Shown here piece by piece: positions 56,761 to 64,000 of a stretch of DNA of 64,000 bases. Numbering within the stretch: the stretch's first letter is position 1; the number at the start of each line of letters is the position of its first letter. Source of the DNA: Anodontia alba (taxonomy: Eukaryota; Mollusca; Bivalvia; Lucinida; Lucinidae); the NCBI GenBank assembly GCA_964016985.1, contig OZ024826.1:39597070-39661069 (forward strand), in the 5' to 3' direction. The notes under the pieces are model-generated. The model was not told where the DNA came from. It made no database searches and saw nothing but the letters and a program-made list of their open reading frames with translations. The position numbers and the translations under genes are program-made.

Positions 56761-57212
56761 TAGATCTGTGACCTTGACCTTTAGGTCAAAAGCAGGGGTG
56801 GGGGTACTGCCAAATAAAATTCTGGACCAATATCTTTTATCAAACCAAATATACAGTGAATCCATGCAAGGATTTAGAAATTAAGAGATCTTAAAAACTT
56901 TGACACAAAACTTCAACATAAAATTTCTAAGTCTGTGACCTTGACTTCCAGGTCATTAGCAGGGGTGGGGATAGTGCCAAATAAAATTTTGGATCAATAT
57001 CTATAATCATGCCAATATACAGTAAATCCATACAAGGATTTAGAAATTAAGAGATCTTTAAATTTAAACTTTAACACAAAACTTTAACATAAATTTCTAA
57101 GTCCGTGACCTTGATCCTTAGATCAAAAGCAGGGGTTTGGGTAGTGCCAAATAAAATTTTGGACCAATATCTATTATCATACCAAATATACAGTGAATCC
57201 ATACAAGAATTA
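56740..57212 (+). repeat. 168-bp satellite with TGACCTTGACCT
   Basis: Units recur at 56769, 56936 and 57106 with GTGACCTTGACCTT, AGCAGGGGTGGGG, AATATCTATAATCATGCCAA and CAAGGATTTAGAAATTAAG. The array breaks at 57213 and resumes at 59155. Confidence 0.9.
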
Positions 57213-59154
57213 AGAAACTAGACAAAGTGCCCAGTGGGGCACGTATACCTCCGACCAGAGCTACTGCCACTTTTTAAAAGAGCACAAAGTATGTAGCTTT
57301 GACTCTGGAGATGGCAGTTGTATGCTATATGTCATAACATTGAAAGAATTCAATCACACATAATGTGAAGCCCTTGACCTCAAAGGTCAGGAACAGGTGC
57401 AGGGATTGAGCTAATTAAAACTTTAGCCCAATAACTACCATGGTAGACCAGTGAAATCAATCAGTCTTTATAATATAAGCGAAATTGACATTTGTATGAA
57501 AATTCTGTTGTCTTGACTTAAAAGCCATATCCCAGCTTGGGGATGGTGCCGAGAAAAACTTTAGACCTACATATACCTCATGCTTAATATTAATGAAACC
57601 AATGAAAGGGTCTTCATAATATAGCTATATAAATTTTTTATGAAAATTTTAACGTAACCTGCCTACTCAATGTCCCCTACATATCGGTAAGGTATCACAC
57701 AAATTTCTTAAAGAATTTTTAGAGTTATTGCCTACACAAGATTTAAATAACCAAGGGCAAAAACTGCAGAATGGAGTCGGTTAGAGTGTCATTCTTGTAT
57801 GTGATATGCCTACTCAATGTCCTCTACATACTGGTAAAGTATCATGAAAATATCTTAATGTGTTTTAAAGTTATGGTTTGCACAAAATCTTTACAATTTC
57901 GGAGACAAGGGGATGTAACTCATAGACCAAGTCAGTTAGAGTTGTCTTTCATGTACCTGACACCCCTACCAAATGCCCTCTACAACCTGATAGAGTTTCA
58001 TGAAAATAGCTCAAAGGGTATTTAGGAGTTATGGTGTGCACAATAATGCATTTATGGACAGATGGATGGATGGACGGATGGATTCCATGCTGATAGCTAT
58101 ATCCCCTAAACCTATCAGTAGGTGGATAACGAAATTCAACAAAAGGTCTTGATGGTATAGCTGATAACTTAGATGCAAATTTGTTTACTTTTATATGAAA
58201 TTTCTAAGTCTGTGACCTTGACCTCAAGGTCATACCCCGGGATGGAGATCATGCTGAGTAAAACTCTAGACCTATATCTACCAACATGTAAAATATAAAT
58301 GAAATTCCTTAAAGGGTCTTGATGGTATAGCTATATAAACATAAAGATAAACACAAAAATTTTGACTTTTTTAAGAAAATTCTAAGTCTGTGACCTTGAC
58401 CCCAAGGTTATCCCTCGGGGTAGGATTGGTGCTGATAAAAGTTAAGCTCTATATCTACCAGGACAAATATGAATGAAATCTATCAAAGGGTCTTCATAAT
58501 ATAAGGTCTTATAAACTTTAACGTAAAAACTTTGACCCTAAGACAAAAATAAAGTATGAATGAATAATGCTTCAACGGACGGACAGACAGAGGAACAGAT
58601 TCCTTGCTGATAGCTATATCCACTCAACCTTTCAGTTAGGGGGTAATGAAATTTAACAAAAGGTCTTGATGATATGGCTATATAAACTTAAAAGCAAAAA
58701 TTTTTACTTTTATATGAAAATTCTAAGTTTGTGACCTTGACCTCAGTCACACCCGGGGTGGGGATCATGCTGAATAAGACTCTAGGCCGATATCTACCAA
58801 CATGTCAAATATAAATGAAATTCCTCAAGGGTCTTGATAATATAGCTACAGTATATAAACTTAAACACAAAAAAACTTTGACTTTTTTATGAAAATTCCA
58901 AGTCCATGATCTTGACCCTAAGGTCACCTTAGAGGTGGTGATGGTGCTGATAAAAACTTTAGACCTATATCTACCATCATGCCAAATATGAATGAAATCC
59001 ATCAAAGGGTCTTCAATATATGAGGTCTTATAAACTTTAACGCAAAAACTTTGACCTTGTGACGGAAAGAAGATCGAATGAACGTACGAATGAACAGACG
59101 AAGAGAAAAGTGAAAACTATATAACCCCACACACTTTGTATGTTGGGGGTATAA
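57213..59154 (+). mobile_element. Second satellite-carrying insertion
   Basis: Starts ACTAGACAAAGTGCCCAGTG, inside a unit that otherwise reads GAAATTAAGAGATC, and ends TTTGTATGTTGGGGGTATAA, after which that unit continues. Inside are longer units with TGACCTTGACCTCAAGGTC, GACCTATATCTACCA and TCAAAGGGTCTTGATGGTAT, with GGACGGA or GGATGGA runs near 58060 and 58575. It begins with CTAGA, like the element at 53390. Confidence 0.65.
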
Positions 59155-59632
59155 TTAAGAGATCTCAAAAACTTTGACACAAAACTTTAACTTAAAATAT
59201 CTAAGTCTGTGACCTTGACCTCCAGGTCAAAAGCAGGGGTGGGGATAGTGCCGAATAAAATTTTGGATCAATATCTATAATCATGCCAAATATACAGTAA
59301 ATCCAGACAAGGATTTAGAAATTAAGAGATCTTAAAATCTTTAACACAAAACTTTAACATAAAATTTCTGTCTGTGAACATGACCTATAGGTCATGAGCA
59401 AGATGTGGATAGGGCTCAATAAAATTTTGGACAAACATCTATAATTATACTAAATATAATTATAAACTAAATCAATCTGAGGATTTAGAAAATATGAGGT
59501 CTTAAAAACTTTGACGTAAAACTTTAACTTTTTTGTTAACGCTGACGCCAACGCCAACACTGATGCCAATGCCTGGGGTATACATAGTGCAATAGTTCTT
59601 CCTGTACTTTTGTACAGGCGAGCTAAAATGTC
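59155..59632 (+). repeat. 168-bp satellite resumes, ending in a hairpin
   Basis: TGACCTTGACCTCC at 59210 and further units. The end is CCTGTAC-TTTT-GTACAGG (59601-59618) followed by CGAGCTAAAA. The hairpin plus GAGCTAA matches the end of the element at 53390-55197, so the 168-bp array too was probably carried on a Helitron-like element. Confidence 0.78.
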
Positions 59633-59759
59633 AGGTTAGAACAATCCTAAATAGGAAAATAATATAAATAAACTTGTAATTCTTTTTGAGCCATAAAGAC
59701 TCTTTTGTCCTTCCATAACCGCATAATTGATTTTTGTTTATTTTTAGCATTAGAAACAA

Positions 59760-59828
59760 CCCCTGTAGCTCAGTGGGCAAAGCACTCCCTTCCTACGTAG
59801 AAGGTTGCAGGTTCGAAACCCAGACCCT
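59760..59828 (+). pseudogene. tRNA-Arg(ACG)-like pseudogene or SINE head
   Basis: CTGTAGCTCAGTGGGCAAAGC has an A box, GGTTCGAAACC a B box, and CCTTC-CTACGTA-GAAGG a perfect 5-7-5 anticodon arm with anticodon ACG (59795-59797). A T-run follows as a pol III terminator. The T stem pairs at only two positions, and the 5' acceptor strand (CCCTGTA) no longer matches CAGACCC at the 3' side. It is unlikely to make a working tRNA. Confidence 0.7.
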
Positions 59829-59879
59829 TTTTTTTTGGTTACTGAATCAGTCCTGTTCCTTTTTTTTTTCATTTTTTTT

Positions 59880-60028
59880 TTGGATATTTTTCTTATTTCT
59901 CCATGAAAACATTTGTTGTGGTACTCAGAAGTGCCTCTCCGAGGTGCTTCTAATGAGTACCCACAACGTATGTTTTTGTGGAGAAATAAGAAAAATATTA
60001 ACCTGATACCCACTCTTATCTAGGCCTA
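59880..60028. mobile_element. Family B MITE
   Basis: TTCTTATTTCTCCATGAAAAC left arm; core with a deletion (GGTACTCAGAAGTGCCTCTCC) and complement; right end CACTCTTATCTAGGCC. Confidence 0.8.
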
Positions 60029-60136
60029 TGTACAGTATATATCAGGTATGACTCAGATTCATTCAACATGAATTAATACAACTAAAGATGTACACGAACC
60101 AGTGAAAAAAAAGGGAAAAATATGTAAGTACATGTA

Positions 60137-60314
60137 CAGTCAAACCTGTGTTAGTGGTCACCTCTATTAAGCAGCCAACCTGTATTAAGCAGCCAGAATA
60201 AAGTTGCCCGAAAATTCATAGACTTATATATTTGAACTGTATTAAGCAGCCACCTGCCTTCAGCAGCCACATTTTAAGCTTCCCATGGGTGGCTGCTTAA
60301 AACAGGTTTGACTG
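60137..60314. mobile_element. 178-bp MITE with TA target
   Basis: CAGTCAAACCTGTGTTAGTG left and AAAACAGGTTTGACTG right with TA on each side (60135-60136, 60315-60316). Interior repeats TTAAGCAGCCA. Confidence 0.88.
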
Positions 60315-60332
60315 TATTATCCTTTCCCACCC

Positions 60333-60514
60333 CATCCTACCCTGTTAAATTAAGATGCTATGCCCATTTCTAATTTCCAGCCAATCAGATTACTTGATCC
60401 GTGTTTTTCACATATTTAATGACATACAGTGCAGATCCAGATCAGTTGGCTTCTTCAGATCTAGATCTACACTGTTTGCTAAGACAGGGCATGTCGTGTT
60501 TAGCAAGAGAAGGG
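60333..60514. mobile_element. Family F MITE, decayed left end
   Basis: CCTGTTAAATTAAGATGCTATG left; GTTTAGCAAGAGAAGGG right with TTAA (60515-60518). One side of the hairpin is shortened. Confidence 0.78.
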
Positions 60515-60747
60515 TTAAAATTAAAATGCTTTCATCTTAGTAGAACAAACACTGCAAGACTCTGCTTGCTGGGACCTTTTGGAGAAGTCAGCACAGATTA
60601 CCTCTACATCTTTAATTGCAGCTGGACATATTTCATAAAGTTAAAAAATCAAAAACTTCACCTCAGAAACATAATGGCGAAAAATATTTAAATCCTGGTT
60701 ACTGACCTCTTGGTAAGTTTTAAACAACCCTCTAGTAATATTACATC

Positions 60748-61002
60748 ATCACAAAACATGCCTATATAGTTTTGACCCCCTCAAACCCCAATTTTCATAT
60801 ACTAAAACTGGGGTTTACAGGGGTATACATTAGTTTTCTTATTTCTGCTCAAAAACATAGATTGCGGGTACTTGATAGAACCACCTACCCACAATGTATG
60901 TTTCAAGTAGAAAAATAAAGATATCAGTGTTTTTTATCTAAAATTTTTCAGTTTTTGGAGGTGAAATTTTCTATATATTTGAATAGGCGTGTTTTCATAA
61001 TG
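60748..61002 (+). mobile_element. Family A MITE, copy 11, core half deleted
   Basis: ATCACAAAACATGCCTAT and GGCGTGTTTTCATAATG ends. GAACCACC runs directly into TACCCACAATGTATG, so most of the right half of the core palindrome is missing. Confidence 0.88.
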
Positions 61003-61212
61003 TGGTGCCTAGATCAGTCTGCAGTTTATCACTTTCAAATATCATACTTAAATCCTGCTTTTTTTTTTACATTTTTGAAAAAATGTATTTAAAATCCAAC
61101 ACAGTATACATCTTTATAGAAGATTTCAGATTTGTCAACATCATACATTGTAGATGTATGATAAGGGAGGGTGTCCGGTAAATATTTTTCTTATTTCTCC
61201 ACGAAAATGAAG

Positions 61213-61526
61213 TTTTTTAAAAGTAAAACATATTTTAACTATCAATACTTAACCTATAGATAATGTGCTATTCCATTCTGTTTTTCACACCTTCCACAGA
61301 AAAAACGACTTTTCAGTTGTAGTCTTAAACCAGAAGGTCCCTTAGGCAGTTACCTGTATGATGTAACTCTTCCTGCTTAATAGATCACGTGTCAGTTTCT
61401 TTGATGTGTAAAACAAAAGACACAATTAGGAGAGAGAAGTGCAGGAGGTGAGGAGGGATCATTTTTAATTATCTATAGGTTAAGTATTGATAGTTAAAAT
61501 ATGTTTTACTTTTAAAAAAATTCATT
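61213..61526. repeat. Inverted repeat with 50-bp arms and a 200-bp spacer
   Basis: TTTTTTAAAAGTAAAACATA through ATCAATACTTAACCTATAG (61213-61262) is inverted at 61474-61526. The sequence after the right arm, ACATTAACCTACAGCTAATG, is a diverged direct copy of the left arm's end. Confidence 0.85.
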
Positions 61527-62250
61527 TTAACTGCACAATACATTAACCTACAGCTAATGTGCTAGAATTTGCAGAATCGGAGGGACGTGCTCTCCTAATT
61601 CCAACACAAAATAAATTGTATCCCGCAACTTCTGGTTTAAGACTCGGGAAACTCTAAGGAATCAGATACATTCTAGCTCTATATTTAATAGAAAGAATGA
61701 TCTAGATTCACAATATAACATACCTTTAAGGTGTTAGGGTCTTACTACCTTGTATGTTAATAGTAGACTCTAGAGGATGCAAGTTCCCAAGCCTCAGGGA
61801 CCAAATTATTGCTCCCCCACCCCCCCCCATCCCACCTCTTTCCTTTTGGGGAAACAACTATTGGCCCCAAAAAGAATAATGAGTCATTAAGACATAACCT
61901 CGATATTCCATTTGCAATGAAAGCTCAGGAATATTGTTTGGAAATATGTTTGAAACAAAACTTGTCAAGCAGAAGTCTAGACAATAAGCTGTCTATCTTA
62001 GAGGCACAATTTAAATAAGGAAATGTCTTCTCGGTCGAGTTTCCTATAGATAATCTACATATCTTGAGATTTTCTGATTATTTCTAGATATGTAAAAATT
62101 ATCTAATTGTAATAGTCTAAGCTATTAGAATTATGATCTAATTAAAGTCTGTTTAATTGGAGTGATAGGACAGTTTTGGATAAAACAGACCATAAACTTA
62201 AAATAACCATAATGTTGTATAATTATTCCCTTTTGATTTAAATTAAACAA
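61527..62250. other. Nothing recognised
   Basis: A C-rich run (CCCCCACCCCCCCCCAT) near 61814-61830; otherwise unassigned. Confidence 0.35.
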
Positions 62251-64000
62251 GAGGCCCACAGGCCACGGGTCGCTCACCTGAGTGACATAGCTACTGCAGA
62301 TATGCAGATGTTATGCAACATTTTTCCAATCCTGTCATCCCAACTAATGAAAAGATCATCATTTAAGCAGTTCTTAATTTTGAAGAAGAATATATATGGC
62401 ATGCCAGTCAATGAAGCGTGATCATTTGAACAAACTCTAAATGGCGGCCAGCTTGGATTTACGATCGGCACGATTTTAGCTATTTTTGATCTACGAGTTA
62501 CTCCAATGCTTCCTACCAAGTTTCGAGTCAACTGGCCTTTCGGTTCAAAAGAAGAAGCGAAAAATAGATTTTCAAGATGGCTGCCATGGCGGCCATCTTG
62601 GATATCGGATTGGCACGATTTTAGCTATTTTTCATATACAAGTCACCCCAATGTCTCCTAACAAGTTTGGAGTCAATTGGCCTTTCGGTGCAGGAGAAGA
62701 AGCTAAATATAGATTTTCAAGATCGCGGCCATGGTGGCCATCTGGGATTTTGGATTAGAACGATTTTAGCTATTTTTGATCTACAAGTCACCCAAATGCT
62801 TCCTACTAAGTTTCGAGTCAATTGACTTTTGGGTTTAGGAGAAGAAGCGAAATATAAATTTTCAAGACAGCCGCCATGGTGGCCATCTTTGATTTATGAT
62901 CGGCATGATTTTAGCTATTTTTGATCTACAAGTCACCCAAATGCTTCCTACCAAGTTTCGAGTCAACTGGCCTTTCGGTTCAGGAGAAAAAGAGAAAAAT
63001 AGATTTTCAAGATGGCTGCCATGGCGCCCATCCTGGATTTCCGATCGGCACGATTTTAGCTATTTTTGATCTACAAGTCACCCAAATGCTTCCTACTAAG
63101 TTTCGAGTCAATTGACTTTTGGGTTTAGGAGAAGAAGCGAAATATAGATTTTCAAGACAGCCGCCATGGTGGCCATCTTTGATTTACGATCGGCATGATT
63201 TTAGCTATTTTTGATCTACAAGTCACCCAAATGCTTCCTACCAAGTTTCGAGTCAACTGGCCTTTCGGTTCAGGAGAAAAAGAGAAAAATAGATTTTCAA
63301 GATGGCTGCCATGGCGCCCATCCTGGATTTCCGATCGGCACGATTTTAGCTATTTTTGATCTACAAGTCACCCAGATGCTTCATAGCAAGTTTGGAGTCA
63401 ATTGGCCTTTCGGTTCAGGAGAAGAAGCGAAAAATAGATTTTCCGATTTTAGCTATTTTTGATCTACAAGTCACCCTGATGCTTCATAGCAAGTTTTGAG
63501 TCAATTGGCCTTTCAATTCAGGAGAAGAAGCGAAAAATAGATTTTCAAGATGGCGGCCATGGCGGCCATCTTGGATTTCCTAACGGCACGATTTTAGCTA
63601 TTTTTGATCTACAAGTCACCCTGATGCTTCCCAGCAAGTATGTCCAGAGTCAATTGGCCTTTCCGTTCAGGAGAAGAAGCGAAAAATAGCTTTTCAAGAT
63701 GGCTGCCATGGCGGCCTTCTTGGATTTCCGATCAGCACGATTTTAGCTATTTTTGATCTACAAGTCACCCTAATGCTTCCTAGCAAGTTTGGAGTCAATT
63801 GGCCTTTCGGTTCAGGAGAAGAAGCGAAAAATATATTTTCAAGATGGCGGCCATGGCGGCCATCTTGGATTTCCGATCGGCACGATTTTAGCTACTTTTG
63901 ATCTACAAGTCACCCTGATGCTTCCTAGCAAGTTTGGAGTCAATTGGCCTTTCCGTTCAGGAGAAGATGCGAAAAATAGATTTTCAAGATGGTGGCCATG
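62251..64000 (+). repeat. 145-bp satellite with YY1-like pairs, runs off the window
   Basis: It opens with AGAGGCCCACAGGCCACGGG and TCGCTCACCTGAGTG, like the start of the element at 53390. About 11 units follow, spaced 142-148 bp (one of 104), with CGATTTTAGCTATTTTTGATC, CTTCCTAGCAAGTTTGGAGTC and CAAGATGGCGGCCATGG. Stretches 62761-63050 and 63051-63340 are nearly identical 290-bp dimers, so a two-unit block was recently duplicated. No 3' end is visible. Confidence 0.92.

Noticed and set aside
51640..59632. CRISPR-like array because of regular spacing
   Set aside because: Whole units of 140-170 bp repeat without unique spacers in a eukaryotic context; satellites explain it.
59760..59828. Functional tRNA-Arg(ACG) gene
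   Set aside because: Anticodon arm is perfect but the T stem and acceptor stem do not pair, so recorded as pseudogene or SINE head.
62486..63462. ORFs with KKRKIDFQDGCHG repeats
   Set aside because: Same satellite-readthrough explanation; stops occur at irregular unit lengths.

Overview
This is animal nuclear DNA: GT-AG introns, a split beta-tubulin gene, one very long C2H2 zinc-finger ORF, tRNA-derived SINE sequence, a decayed mariner, and very dense short inverted-repeat (MITE-like) elements and satellites. The repeat style (TGACCTTGACCT-bearing arrays, arrays carried on elements with a terminal hairpin, SINEs ending in CAACACAAACAA or CAACACAATCAA) suggests a marine mollusc, most likely a bivalve. 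That is inference; no species is named. There is no operon, CRISPR array, rRNA or plausible bacterial gene.

Layout. (1) 1-19.5 kb: a beta-tubulin gene on the + strand. Coding exon 1 (the first 19 codons by family knowledge) lies before base 1 or was not found. Exon 2 is 2290-2398, exon 3 15651-16006, exon 4 18498-19316. The visible exons join in frame to 427 residues, giving 446 with the missing 19. Intron 1 holds a 32-bp minisatellite (1-1668). Intron 2 (13.25 kb) starts with a 20-bp minisatellite whose first unit is the splice donor. (2) 19.5-45.4 kb: no host gene found; nested short transposon families and a dead mariner (22086-23423). (3) 45485-50683, minus strand: an intact 1732-codon ORF for a C2H2 zinc-finger protein with 19 N-terminal repeats of 23 residues and 14 fingers in four clusters. 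(4) 51.6-59.6 kb: satellite arrays with periods of about 145, 141 and 168 bp, at least one carried on a discrete element inserted in another array. (5) 59.7-62.2 kb: a tRNA pseudogene and more MITEs. (6) 62251-64000: a 145-bp array with paired YY1-like motifs, running off the window.

Repeat families as named below. A: about 280 bp, ends ATYACGAAAACATRCCTAT. B: ends CATAGCTCTAGATAAGA, central palindrome GGGTACTCATTAGAAG. C: ends in TTCGACCTAATTACCGCAC. D: GCAGACGAC arms and a CATGCAAATTGTCTCC hairpin. E: TTAA then CCCTTAAAGCGCCA. F: TTAA then CCCTTGTCCTGCTGAA. G: GGGCCCAGTTGTTCAAAGC ends. H: ACCCTAAGTATTCGGACA ends. I: CCCTTCTGAAAAGGGGTCTA hairpin. K: TA-flanked CACTACAACCTCTTTATA. L: TTAA-flanked AGGCTCCATA. 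V-SINE: tRNA-headed, tail GTTGACTGGGCCGTAAAACC. None encodes a protein; all would need transposase or LINE enzymes supplied elsewhere. TTAA target duplications and CCC...GGG ends tie E and F (L more loosely) to piggyBac-type transposition.

The two host genes show no functional link. Between them the window is a fossil record of insertions into insertions, whose order can be read from what interrupts what.
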